From the NCBI GenBank assembly GCA_025054835.1, contig JANWZQ010000146.1:1-36093 (forward strand): a stretch of DNA of 36,093 nt, in the 5' to 3' direction. The translations under genes were made by a program, and so were the position numbers. The notes beneath the pieces are model-generated. The model was not told where the DNA came from. It did no database searches and saw only the letters and a program-made list of their open reading frames with translations. Positions 24,413 through 33,002 of the stretch are shown piece by piece. The stretch comes from Chthonomonadaceae bacterium (GTDB lineage Bacteria; Armatimonadota; Chthonomonadetes; Chthonomonadales; Chthonomonadaceae). The stretch's first letter is position 1, and every line of letters begins with the position of its first letter.

Positions 24413-24501
24413 TCTCTGTTCAGCTAACGATCTGTGATCCTCCGGGACACTCTCCTGCACCCTGCAGGGCACAGGCTTCCTCCTTCCCGGAAGCCCGGCT
24501 C

Positions 24502-24530
24502 TTGTAGAAGGCAGGTTTGCCATGTATAAT
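24502..24530 (+). promoter_or_regulatory. Candidate promoter for tatC
   Basis: TTGTAG, a 17-bp spacer and a perfect TATAAT. The -10 box and spacing are ideal, while the -35 box matches only at TTG. It lies 46 bp before the tatC ATG and after the upstream terminator. Confidence 0.55.
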
Positions 24531-24576
24531 TTGTTCACGTACGGCACCGCATTGAAGACTGTGAGGCGACCACGTC

Positions 24577-25509
24577 ATGTTCGGTCTCTTCGGAAAAGAC
24601 CCCAACCCGGAACGGCGCATGGAATTAACCGAGCATCTGGCAGAGTTGCGCGCCCGGCTTATCCGTTCGATCCTCTACATGATCGTGGGCGCCATCATCG
24701 CCTACCAGTTCTTTACCCCCCTCTACACGTTCCTGAGCCGCCCGCTGTCCGAAGAGATGAAGCGGCAGAACCGGAAGATCGAGACGCGTACCGTACAGAC
24801 GCCTTTCGAGCTCCCACCAGAACCGCAGGGCGAGCCGACCCGGGAAGACTATCTGAAGTTACGCCGGGCTGTTGAGTGGCTCTACCAGAACCGCAGCACC
24901 ACAGGCAATCAGATCGCCTCCACGGTGGTCACCAGCTTCTGGGAACCGTTCATGTTGCGGTTGACCATGAGCCTGATCTTCGGGTTCATTATCGTCTCCC
25001 CTCTGGTTCTGTGGGAGCTGGGCATGTTCGTCGCGCCTGCACTGACCCCGGAAGAACGCCGCCCACTGCGCCTGATGCTTCCTGTTGCTGCAATCATGAT
25101 GGTGCTGGGGGTCAGCGTCGCCTACTACACCATGTTCTTTGCGATCACCTGGTTCCTGTCTTACATGAGCGACTTCCCGCCACCCATCAGCCTGATGCAG
25201 AAGCCCAACGACTACGTAATGTTCCTGCTCAAAATGATGGCCGTGTTCGGTCTGGCCTTCCAGCTGCCAGTCGTACTGTGCGCAGGTGCATTCCTCGGAC
25301 TGGTTACCTCCAGGGGGATGCTCCGGGGCTGGCGCTACGGTGTGCTGCTCGCGGCCATCGCAGCAATGTTCATTCCAACCAACGATCTGGTCTCCATGTT
25401 CGTCATCTGCTTCTGCATCCTGTTGCTCTACTTCGGCAGTATCTTTCTGGTCAAGATCGTGGAGCGCATGAAGGCGAAGCCACCCGAGCCCCGCCCTGCA
25501 AAGCCGTAG
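24577..25509 (+). CDS. tatC: Sec-independent protein translocase TatC
   Basis: 310 aa. This is the core membrane subunit of the twin-arginine pathway, which exports folded proteins and binds RR signal peptides. The cytoplasmic N-terminus has MELTEHLAELRARL, the family signature; later helices carry FMLRLTMSLIFGFIIVSPLVLWELGMFVAPALTPEERR, and FFAITWFLSYM and FGLAFQLPVVL match helices 4-5. The loop between helices 1 and 2 is about 45 residues longer than in E. coli TatC and is rich in charged residues (about 58-115). No tatA or tatB gene is adjacent, so those must lie elsewhere. It has its own promoter candidate and is followed 39 bp later by the helicase gene, possibly cotranscribed. Confidence 0.93.
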   Translation: MFGLFGKDPNPERRMELTEHLAELRARLIRSILYMIVGAIIAYQFFTPLYTFLSRPLSEEMKRQNRKIETRTVQTPFELPPEPQGEPTREDYLKLRRAVEWLYQNRSTTGNQIASTVVTSFWEPFMLRLTMSLIFGFIIVSPLVLWELGMFVAPALTPEERRPLRLMLPVAAIMMVLGVSVAYYTMFFAITWFLSYMSDFPPPISLMQKPNDYVMFLLKMMAVFGLAFQLPVVLCAGAFLGLVTSRGMLRGWRYGVLLAAIAAMFIPTNDLVSMFVICFCILLLYFGSIFLVKIVERMKAKPPEPRPAKP

Positions 25510-25548
25510 ACATCCAATGCGGGTTCCATCCTGCGAAGAAGGCGTGTT

Positions 25549-27843
25549 ATGAGTTTCTCGAATTTCCTGGACGCGTTACGCGGCGCACCCTTTTATCGGG
25601 GCCAGATCGTCCATGTTCAGCAGATCCCGGGGCGTGAGGCCAGTTATGATGAGCTGACGTACCCTCTGGAGCCGGAACTGGCCGAAGCCCTGCACCGGTC
25701 CGGGATCACACGCCTTTACACCCACCAGGCACAGGCCGTGAACGCAGCCCGTGCAGGCGCGCACGTAACTATCGTTACAGCGACCGCCAGCGGCAAAACG
25801 CTCTGCTACAATCTCCCGGTGCTGGACGCCGTGCTGCGTGACGCGAGCACCCGCGCCCTCTACATCTTTCCCACCAAAGCGCTTGCTCAGGACCAGCTGG
25901 GCAAACTCAACGCTTTCGGGCTCTTCCCCGCCGTCCGTTTCGCCACCTACGATGGCGACACCCCTCAGAACGAACGGCGCGCCATTCGCAATGGCGCACA
26001 CATCGTTCTGACCAATCCGGACATGCTGCACGTGGGGATCCTGCCCTGCCACGCTGCATGGCGCACGTTCCTGAGCTGCCTGCGTTTCGTGGTGCTGGAT
26101 GAGATCCATACCTATCGCGGAGTATTCGGAGCGCACGTCGCGCAGGTGCTGCGGCGCCTGCGCCGCCTGTGCGCCTTCTATGGGGCAGACCCGCAATTCC
26201 TCTGTTGCTCTGCAACCATCGCGAACCCGGAAGAACTGACCTGCAAGTTGACCGGGGTAGAGCATCTGACGCTGGTGGAGAAGAACGGCGCGGCTGCCGG
26301 ACCACGCACCTTTGTGTTCTGGAACCCGCCTGTTATCGATCCTGCCCTCGGAGTGCGGCGCAGTGCCCACGTGGAGGCAGCGAACCTCTTCGCCAACCTC
26401 GTGGTCAATCAGGTTCGCAACATCACGTTTACCCGGGCCCGCAAGAGCGCGGAGCTGGTGCTGCGCTACGCCTGTGACGCGTTCAGACAGAACGCATATG
26501 ACGGTCTTGTCCAGAGGGTGATGTCCTACCGGGGGGGCTACACAGCGCAGGATCGACGCCGGATCGAGAAGGACCTGTTCGAAGGCCGTCTGATCGGCGT
26601 GACAGCGACCAACGCCCTGGAGCTCGGGGTTGACGTGGGTGGTCTGGATGCTACAGTACTGACGGGCTATCCCGGTACGATCTCCAGCACCTGGCAACAG
26701 GCGGGCCGCGCCGGACGCCAGGGAAAAGCCGCACTCTCGATCCTGATTGCGCTGGATAATCCCCTCGATCAGTTCCTGATGCGCCACCCGCATTACCTGT
26801 TCGAACGGCCCCACGAGAGAGGCATTGTGGACACGGACAATCGGCGGATCCTGGGCCGTCACCTTCTCTGCGCTGCCTACGAACGCGCGTTGAGTGTCGA
26901 AGATCTCGTTCTGTTCGGGCCAGAAGCCCTGACTGCGTTGCACGCTCTGGAGGCAGAAGGGGATCTGGTTCGCGAAGGGAGATACTGGCGATATGCGGCC
27001 AGCGACTACCCGGCGAGCCGCGTGAACATCCGTTCCGCTTCGGAAAACAACTACTCCATTCTGGAGATCACACCGAAGGGAGAGCGCCTGCTCGGGTTTG
27101 TGGAGAGCGACGTCGCGTTCAAGGTGCTGCACGAGGGCGCCATCTACCTGCATCTGGGAGAGACCTACCGGGTCGAGCAACTGAGTATCCGGGAACAGAC
27201 CGCCTATGTCCGGCACTGCGAAGTCGACTACTACACCGAGCCCATGGAGCACTCCAACATGGTTGTCCGGTATGCGTATCAGCAACGCGAGCTAGGAAAC
27301 ACCATGGCCTACTTCGGTGAGGTGTTCGTGGCGAGCCAGGTAGTGGCCTACCGGAAGAAACGCCTGTTCACCGACGAGGTGCTGGAGATCTGCGACCTCG
27401 ATCTGCCCCCACAGACTTTCGAAACCGAGGCCTTCTGGTTCACCGTGCCGCACGATGTGACACATGCCCTGGTGCAGCAGGACCTGGATCTGGCCGGAAG
27501 CATCCACGCGGTAGAGCACGCCACAATCGGCATGATGCCCCTTCTGGCCACCTGCGACCGATGGGACCTGGGCGGGGTCTCCAACCCCGATCACCCGGAC
27601 ACACGCCTGCCCACGATCTTCATCTACGATGCCTATCCCGGAGGCGTGGGCATCGCCGAGAACACGTTTAACAATCTGGAAGAGCTCCTGCGCGTCACGC
27701 GTGACGTGATCGCAGAGTGCCCGTGCGCAGAAGGGTGCCCGTCGTGCGTACAATCGCCCAAGTGCGGTACCAGCAACTCCCCGCTGGACAAGCAGGGCGC
27801 ACGGCGCCTGCTCGAACTGCTGTTTTCCACAACAGGCGCGTGA
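25549..27843 (+). CDS. mrfA: DEAD/DEAH-box helicase with DUF1998 domain (MrfA-like)
   Basis: 764 aa superfamily 2 helicase. The Q motif region is LYTHQAQAV (Q60), Walker A is TATASGKT (77-84), motif II is DEIH (184-187), motif III is CCSATIANPEE and motif VI is QQAGRAGRQGK. The C-terminal DUF1998 region ends in a four-to-five Cys cluster (C724, C726, C730, C733, C739), which binds zinc in MrfA. Bacillus MrfA is an ATP-dependent DNA helicase in mitomycin C damage repair, and this protein has the same domain order and length. Close relatives of unknown role exist, so the symbol is provisional. GAAGAAGG precedes the ATG. It overlaps nothing, and the 49-aa gene follows after 8 bp. Confidence 0.9.
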   Translation: MSFSNFLDALRGAPFYRGQIVHVQQIPGREASYDELTYPLEPELAEALHRSGITRLYTHQAQAVNAARAGAHVTIVTATASGKTLCYNLPVLDAVLRDASTRALYIFPTKALAQDQLGKLNAFGLFPAVRFATYDGDTPQNERRAIRNGAHIVLTNPDMLHVGILPCHAAWRTFLSCLRFVVLDEIHTYRGVFGAHVAQVLRRLRRLCAFYGADPQFLCCSATIANPEELTCKLTGVEHLTLVEKNGAAAGPRTFVFWNPPVIDPALGVRRSAHVEAANLFANLVVNQVRNITFTRARKSAELVLRYACDAFRQNAYDGLVQRVMSYRGGYTAQDRRRIEKDLFEGRLIGVTATNALELGVDVGGLDATVLTGYPGTISSTWQQAGRAGRQGKAALSILIALDNPLDQFLMRHPHYLFERPHERGIVDTDNRRILGRHLLCAAYERALSVEDLVLFGPEALTALHALEAEGDLVREGRYWRYAASDYPASRVNIRSASENNYSILEITPKGERLLGFVESDVAFKVLHEGAIYLHLGETYRVEQLSIREQTAYVRHCEVDYYTEPMEHSNMVVRYAYQQRELGNTMAYFGEVFVASQVVAYRKKRLFTDEVLEICDLDLPPQTFETEAFWFTVPHDVTHALVQQDLDLAGSIHAVEHATIGMMPLLATCDRWDLGGVSNPDHPDTRLPTIFIYDAYPGGVGIAENTFNNLEELLRVTRDVIAECPCAEGCPSCVQSPKCGTSNSPLDKQGARRLLELLFSTTGA

Positions 27844-27851
27844 GGGATGCG

Positions 27852-28001
27852 ATGACGTTGCAGGAGAGACGCCGGCGCGAAGCCCGTCAGTTTGTCATGA
27901 AAGTGCTGCTGCTGCTGACATTGATCGGAGGCGTGGCCTACGGGGCCTGGCTCGCACCCGCCGTGAGAGAACCAGAGGAAGCGCGCGTTGAACGCAGGTA
28001 G
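27852..28001 (+). CDS. 49-aa single-pass membrane peptide
   Basis: The order is a basic N-terminus (MTLQERRRREARQF), one hydrophobic helix (about 17-36, VMKVLLLLTLIGGVAYGAWLA) and a charged tail (REPEEARVERR): a small type II-like inner-membrane peptide. GAGGG lies a few bases before the ATG. It starts 8 bp after the helicase stop and its last 14 bases overlap the TTG start of the glycosyltransferase, so translation of the two is probably coupled. No family is recognised. The charge layout and gene order are the only support, but a non-coding explanation is less likely because the frame has a good start, ribosome site and clean membrane helix. Confidence 0.6.
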   Translation: MTLQERRRREARQFVMKVLLLLTLIGGVAYGAWLAPAVREPEEARVERR

Positions 28002-29835
28002 CCCCGGCCCCATCACACGCGCCCACGCCCTCTGGCTGGCTCTGATCATCCTGCTGGGGGCAATCCTGCGCTTCTGGGCCCTCCACTGGAGCCTGCCCGA
28101 CACGCGACACCCCCTGGCCACCTACCACCCGGACGAACGCATCAACCTCAACACCGCACTGAATGCCGACTTCCTCCGCGGCGACTTCGACATCGAGTTC
28201 TACAACTACGGCACACTCTACTTCTATCTGGTACACTGCGCGCACATCTTCGGGAGCGGATGGAAGCTGATCCCCACCACTCCTGCCCCCCCGGCACACA
28301 CCTCCCTGTCGCCCGTGCAAGAACTGCAACGGCTGGCCCCGGAAAACGCCGGCCTGTTCCTGGCCGGACGCATCGTCACCGCACTGCTCGGCACCGCAAC
28401 CGTGGCCGCCATGTTCCTGCTGGGCCACCGGGCGTTCGGCACACAGACCGGACTGCTCGCAGCCCTGCTCTACGCCGTTGCCCCGCTCGCCGTTGTGCAC
28501 GCCCACTTCCTCACCGTGGATGTGCCCGCGACATTCTTCGTCACGCTCACCCTGATCGGCGCCCTGCGCCTGCTCAACCACCCCGCCCGCAAGGACTTTG
28601 TGCTGGCCGGAGTGTATACCGGACTGGCCGCGGCCACCCGCTACAACGCCGGTCTGGTGCTTGTGGCCCCGTGTGTGGCCACCATCCGGGCTACCCCGAA
28701 AGGGCCCGCACGCCGGTACAACACTGCCCTCCTGATCGGCGCCGCAACCCTCACCTTCCTGATCGCCTGCCCCGGCATCTGGATCAACTGGGACGCCTTC
28801 TGGAACGGACTGCCCAGCTATCCCGGATCCGGACTGCGCTACGAGCTGCTGGAACACTCCCGACAGGGACACGGGGACACCTTTCTGCAGACCGGGCCCG
28901 GCGCGTGGTACCACCTGACCGTCTCCCTCCGCTACGGTCTGGGAATGCCCCTGCTCCTGCTCGCGATCGCCGGCACACTCACCGCGATCGCGCGCCGCAC
29001 CCCGCAGGATCTCACGCTGATCGCCTTCCTTGCGGCGTACTACAGCGCAACCTCACTCTCCGCCGTGCGGTTCGCCCGCTACATGCTCCCCCTCTTCCCC
29101 GTGCTCTGCGTCCTCGCGGCACGATGGGCCACCACAACAGGCCGCGAACGCCTCACCCCCCCCTGGCGATCCGTGCCACCCGCTCTGGGAGCGCTGACCG
29201 CCACATCGGTCGGCGCCCTGATCACCATCCCGCTGCTCAGCGCCATGCATGCCACAGATCCCCGAGACGCCGTCGCCCGCGCCCTCGAGACCCGGGCCCC
29301 GGCGGGCGCGTCGGTCGCCTTTGCCAGAATACCGTGGTTCTCCTCCCCGCCCCTGTCTCCGTTCTTCGGAGCCCCCGCGCCGACCATGCGCGCGCAGGCC
29401 GCCACACACACCAGCCGGTTCACACTCTGGATCCCGCAGACCGAATGGGACCTCGCCGTGCTGGAGAACCGACCGGACTACGTGGTGGTCTCGGATCTGG
29501 AGACCGTGCATACCGTGCAGAGATTGCGCAGACCGCAGGCCGTGCGCTGGATGCAGTTCGTGCAACAACACTACCGCGCAGAAACTTTCGCGCCACCCCT
29601 CCCCGCATGGAGCGTGCCACTCATCGGAGTATCGGACCCGAGCTTCCCGGAGGACCTGCGCTACGTCGTGCCCACGCTATCGCTGTTCACACGACGTCAG
29701 GACAACACCACCGGACTCACACGCGAACACGCTTCCACTGCCCGGTCCGAAACAACCCGAGCGTCATCAGCCCACCTGCCACCGTGGTCACTGTCATCGC
29801 CCACCAGGCACCTACCGCCTGCAGGTTCCACGTGA
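27988..29835 (+). CDS. GT39/PMT-like membrane glycosyltransferase with runover C-terminus
   Basis: 615 aa with about ten hydrophobic helices. It resembles GT-C enzymes (ArnT/PMT/GT39) that move sugars from polyprenyl-phosphate donors onto acceptors outside the membrane. After helix 1, YHPDERINLNTALN carries the acidic pair expected in the first outer loop; PLAVVHAHFLTVDVPATFFVTLTLIGAL and GLAAATRYNAGLVLV are typical GT39 helices. The start is TTG at 27988 with AGAGGAAG upstream. The last 40 residues (from about 29717) are low-complexity Thr/Ser/Pro and lie antisense to the convergent MATE gene, so the original stop was probably lost. The donor and acceptor are unknown. Confidence 0.8.
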   Translation: MNAGSPGPITRAHALWLALIILLGAILRFWALHWSLPDTRHPLATYHPDERINLNTALNADFLRGDFDIEFYNYGTLYFYLVHCAHIFGSGWKLIPTTPAPPAHTSLSPVQELQRLAPENAGLFLAGRIVTALLGTATVAAMFLLGHRAFGTQTGLLAALLYAVAPLAVVHAHFLTVDVPATFFVTLTLIGALRLLNHPARKDFVLAGVYTGLAAATRYNAGLVLVAPCVATIRATPKGPARRYNTALLIGAATLTFLIACPGIWINWDAFWNGLPSYPGSGLRYELLEHSRQGHGDTFLQTGPGAWYHLTVSLRYGLGMPLLLLAIAGTLTAIARRTPQDLTLIAFLAAYYSATSLSAVRFARYMLPLFPVLCVLAARWATTTGRERLTPPWRSVPPALGALTATSVGALITIPLLSAMHATDPRDAVARALETRAPAGASVAFARIPWFSSPPLSPFFGAPAPTMRAQAATHTSRFTLWIPQTEWDLAVLENRPDYVVVSDLETVHTVQRLRRPQAVRWMQFVQQHYRAETFAPPLPAWSVPLIGVSDPSFPEDLRYVVPTLSLFTRRQDNTTGLTREHASTARSETTRASSAHLPPWSLSSPTRHLPPAGST

Positions 29836-31162
29836 ACATCAGCAGGCTCGCCAGAGGCAGGCGCAGAAACACCATGGTCACCACGGTGATCAACGTCGGC
29901 TTCACCGTCTCCCCCGCGCCCTGCAACGCACTGGTCAGCACCATACCCGGAGCGAGAAAAGGCTCGCACAACGCATTGATCCGCAAATAGGCTACCCCCA
30001 GCCCGATCACCTGCGGATCGGCCGAGAACGCACGCGCGATAGGCCACGCACCGGCAAAGAACAGCGTGGCCATCAGGCACATCACACAGAGCGCCTGCCA
30101 CATGGCCGCCTGCGCGGCCCGCTCGGCACGATCCGCATCCCGCGCGCCCAGCGCCTGCCCGACCAGAGCCGAAGCGGCTATCCCGTAGCCGAAACCCGGC
30201 ATGAACGCAATCCCCTCGGCCCGGATACCGATCTGCAACGCCGCAACCGCAGCCGCACCCTCCACCGTGCGCGCCAGCATGCCCGTAAACAGCATCATCG
30301 AGACCGTCCGCACCAGCGCCTGCACCGAAGCCGGAACACCGATCCGCAGAATCCGCCCGTACCACGCAACGTCCGGCCTCCAATGACGCCACCGGAAAGC
30401 CTCGCGTAACACCACATGACGCCATGCGGCCACCCCGAACAGAAACATCCCCACACACCACGAGAGCGCCAGAGCCACCCCGGCACCCACAACGCCCATG
30501 CGAGGCAACCCCCAGTGCCCGTAGATCAGCAACCAGTCCCCGATCACATGCACGCTGATCGCCGCTCCGGTAACCCGCATCGGCGTACGCGCGTCCCCCA
30601 CACCCCGAAAGGCCGCCTGCAACACGTTCCAGACAAACAGAGGCAACGTCGCCAGCAAAGCGGCCCCCAGAAACGCCACACACAGGCGCGACGCCTGCGG
30701 GTTCCGACCGGGATCCAGCAACAGACTCACAATCTGTTCGCGCCAGCAGTATGCGGGAACGCCGCAGAGCAATGCCAGCAGAGCAGCCAGTGACAGGGAC
30801 TGCCCGGTTGCCCGTGCCGCCTGCGCCGGATCCTGCGCCCCGGTGAACCGGGCCACCAGCGCCGTCGTCCCCACCGTCACGCCCATCGCCAGCGACACCA
30901 GCAGGAACACAACCCCGCCCCCCACCCCGGTAGCCGCCAGCGCCTGCGCGCCTTCCGGCAAATGCCCGACGAAGAACGTATCCATCAGGCTATTGAAGGA
31001 CTGCAGCAACATCGCGGTGACCGAGGGCCACGCCAGATGCCAGACCTGCCGATGGATCTCCCGATCCGTAACGAGCGCGTCCCCCACACCCGCAGGTGCT
31101 TCCGTATCCACAAGAACAGACACCTTCTGTTTCACAACTCTGTGCATCTGCAGGCCCGCCAT
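29717..31162 (-). CDS. MATE-family multidrug/toxin efflux transporter
   Basis: 481 aa with twelve hydrophobic helices. The N-terminal half shows LAWPSVTAMLLQSFNSLMDTFFVGHL, and the second half MPGFGYGIAASALVGQALGARDADRAERAA and LTSALQGAGETVKPTLITVVTM, all standard MATE signatures. It exports cationic compounds using a Na+ or H+ gradient. I chose ATG 31162 because GAGGAG lies just upstream. A cytoplasmic leader of about 35 residues (to VTDREIHRQVWHL) precedes helix 1. The 3' end overlaps the convergent glycosyltransferase by 119 bp; the helix 12 sequence here looks normal, so this frame is the conserved one. No adjacent regulator was found. Confidence 0.9.
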   Translation of the reverse strand: MAGLQMHRVVKQKVSVLVDTEAPAGVGDALVTDREIHRQVWHLAWPSVTAMLLQSFNSLMDTFFVGHLPEGAQALAATGVGGGVVFLLVSLAMGVTVGTTALVARFTGAQDPAQAARATGQSLSLAALLALLCGVPAYCWREQIVSLLLDPGRNPQASRLCVAFLGAALLATLPLFVWNVLQAAFRGVGDARTPMRVTGAAISVHVIGDWLLIYGHWGLPRMGVVGAGVALALSWCVGMFLFGVAAWRHVVLREAFRWRHWRPDVAWYGRILRIGVPASVQALVRTVSMMLFTGMLARTVEGAAAVAALQIGIRAEGIAFMPGFGYGIAASALVGQALGARDADRAERAAQAAMWQALCVMCLMATLFFAGAWPIARAFSADPQVIGLGVAYLRINALCEPFLAPGMVLTSALQGAGETVKPTLITVVTMVFLRLPLASLLMFTWNLQAVGAWWAMTVTTVAGGLMTLGLFRTGQWKRVRV

Positions 31163-31745
31163 ACGGCTCCTCGACAATTGCTCGAAAAGCACTGCGAGTG
31201 CCCGCATCCTTTCCAGAACAAAAAGTTTGATGTCGCTGTCTTACCAACCGTTGTCGATCTATCTGAAACAGGCGTCGATCACACAGAACAGCACGTCACC
31301 TATCGACACGCCGTACAGACTCTGCGACGGACTTTTTGAATGCATCGACGCGCTTTCTCCTGAGTAAAACGCGCTGGATCCTCCGCACAACAGGCCTGTT
31401 CCTGCACTCGACGCGGCTTCTTTCTCCTGCAATTCCGACCTTCTGGAATACGACGGGAACTGGCTACCGGTACGACTGGATGCTACGCAGGAAACTGCGC
31501 ACAGGGATTGGATCGACCTTTCTGCCACGGGATGCGCCGGATCTCCGCCTGACAGGAGCCTCTCTGATCCGAATAGCAGACTTTCACGCGCGCTCCCCGG
31601 CCATGCAGACAGCGCTGCCGGCCCTTTTACGAACTGCCTGCCCGAAAAGTTTACCTCGCTTTCCGTCTTGCCTGACCTCACTACAGTTGCTATAATGTGT
31701 CAGGCTCTTGCAATGAGCGAACACATCGAATCCCTGGAGCACAAT
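31163..31745. other. 583-bp gene-free region between MATE and sbcD
   Basis: This divergent region should hold the MATE promoter; the sbcD promoter is at its right end (31668-31696). Open frames of 119-140 codons cross it on both strands but have unlike-protein composition (Ser/Arg/Thr-rich), no ribosome sites and no family motifs. It appears less GC-rich than its flanks. A direct repeat of GTCGATC flanks about 13 bp near 31252-31280. I see no tRNA or CRISPR pattern. Confidence 0.5.
31668..31696 (+). promoter_or_regulatory. Sigma-70-type promoter for sbcDC
   Basis: TTGCCT, a 17-bp spacer and a perfect TATAAT. Initiation near 31703 leaves about 43 nt before ATG 31746 and supports that start over upstream in-frame codons. 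Confidence 0.65.
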
Positions 31746-33002
31746 ATGACACGCCCCGTGCGCGTAATGCATTTCGCCGATACGCATTTTGGCGTCGAAC
31801 TGTACGGTAAGCTCGATCCCGAGACCGGCATGAATACGCGTCTGCTGGATTTCAAGCGCTCGCTGAATCTGGCCATCGATCGGGCCCTGGATGAGGACAT
31901 CGACCTGGCCGTGTTCGCCGGCGATGCCTACAAGAACCGCGACCCGCGCCAGACCGAACAGCGCGAGTTTGCCGATTGCGTGCGTCGCCTCACGCAGGCG
32001 GGCGTTCCGGTCGTGTTGCTGGTTGGCAATCACGACATGCCCCCCATCCGCGGGCGGGCCAACGCGGTCGAGATCTACCGCACCCTGGGTGTGCGGCACA
32101 CCCACGTCTTCAGCAAGGCGGACATTCAGATCCTGCATACCCGGGTCGGTCCGGTGCGCATTGCGGCGCTGCCCTATCTGGTCAAGGGATACTCCATCGC
32201 CCGGGAGGAGTTTCAGGGCAAGACCATCGACGAAACGCGCCGCCTTCTGGAAGACAAGTATGTGGGGTACCTGCAGTGGTTCTGCAACGAGATCCAGAAC
32301 GCCGACGATAACATTCCAACCATCCTCTGCGGTCACTTCTGGGTCAGTGGCGCGCAGCTTTCCAGTCGCGAGCAGAACTACTTCGGCCCCGGCGAGCCGC
32401 AGGTGCCTCTCTCTGCGCTCACGGCACCGCAGTTCGACTATGTGGCCCTCGGGCACATCCACAAGCATCAGGATCTGAATCGGGGACAGCATCCTCCGGT
32501 CGTCTACAGCGGCAGTCCGGACCGCATTGACTTTGGCGAGAAAGATGAGGAGAAGGGGTTTGTGCTGGCGCGGGTTCAGAAGGGGGCTGCCGAGTACGAG
32601 TTCGTGCCCCTGCCGGAGAGTCGTCCCTTCATCGAGATCACGGTGGACCCTGTGCCGGGCGACGACCCGACCGAGCAGATTGTGGCTGCGATCAAGCGGC
32701 ATCGGTTGCGCAACGCGGTGGTCCGGTTGAGCTACAGTGTGCCCCAGGGTCAGCAGGGGGAGATCCGGGAGAAGGAGATCCGGGAGGCGCTCGGTGCGGC
32801 ATTCATGGTGGCTGCCATCCAGCGCAATGTGCAGCGCGATCGGAACGCGCGCAACAGCCAGCTGACCGACACGTTGTCTGCGCGGGAGGCCCTGTCTCTG
32901 TATATCGACACCCGGGAGGACTGGAGGCCCCAGAAATCCCGCTTGATGGAATACGCTGAGCCCCTGTTTGCGGAACAGGAGAAGGAAGAGGTGATTGCAT
33001 GA
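31746..33002 (+). CDS. sbcD: Exonuclease subunit SbcD (Mre11-family nuclease)
   Basis: 418 aa calcineurin-like metallophosphoesterase, the nuclease half of the SbcCD (Mre11-Rad50) DNA end-processing complex. Manganese-binding motifs appear in order: FADTHFG, FAGDAYKN, LVGNHDMPP, CGHFWVSG and ALGHIHKHQ, followed by the capping region with YSGSPDRIDFGEKDEEKGF. SbcCD cuts hairpins and blocked double-strand ends. ATG 31746 has TGGAG 8 nt upstream, lies just after a good promoter and gives the family start MTRPVRVMHFADTH; ATG 31713 and an upstream frame to 31668 are less likely. Its stop overlaps the sbcC start by 4 bp (ATGA), so the two subunits are translationally coupled. Confidence 0.95.
   Translation: MTRPVRVMHFADTHFGVELYGKLDPETGMNTRLLDFKRSLNLAIDRALDEDIDLAVFAGDAYKNRDPRQTEQREFADCVRRLTQAGVPVVLLVGNHDMPPIRGRANAVEIYRTLGVRHTHVFSKADIQILHTRVGPVRIAALPYLVKGYSIAREEFQGKTIDETRRLLEDKYVGYLQWFCNEIQNADDNIPTILCGHFWVSGAQLSSREQNYFGPGEPQVPLSALTAPQFDYVALGHIHKHQDLNRGQHPPVVYSGSPDRIDFGEKDEEKGFVLARVQKGAAEYEFVPLPESRPFIEITVDPVPGDDPTEQIVAAIKRHRLRNAVVRLSYSVPQGQQGEIREKEIREALGAAFMVAAIQRNVQRDRNARNSQLTDTLSAREALSLYIDTREDWRPQKSRLMEYAEPLFAEQEKEEVIA

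Noticed and set aside
25576-27285. A 569-codon minus-strand frame opposite the helicase
   Set aside because: The helicase frame has every SF2 motif; the antisense frame has none and shows the mirror-composition of GC-rich coding DNA.
28260-29990. A 576-codon plus-strand frame inside the glycosyltransferase and MATE region
   Set aside because: It is extremely Arg/Pro/His-rich, as expected for a shifted frame of C-rich coding sequence, and has no membrane helices.
31259-31681. A 140-codon minus-strand frame in the gap before sbcD
   Set aside because: Ser-rich and patternless, no ribosome site, and it crosses the sbcD promoter.
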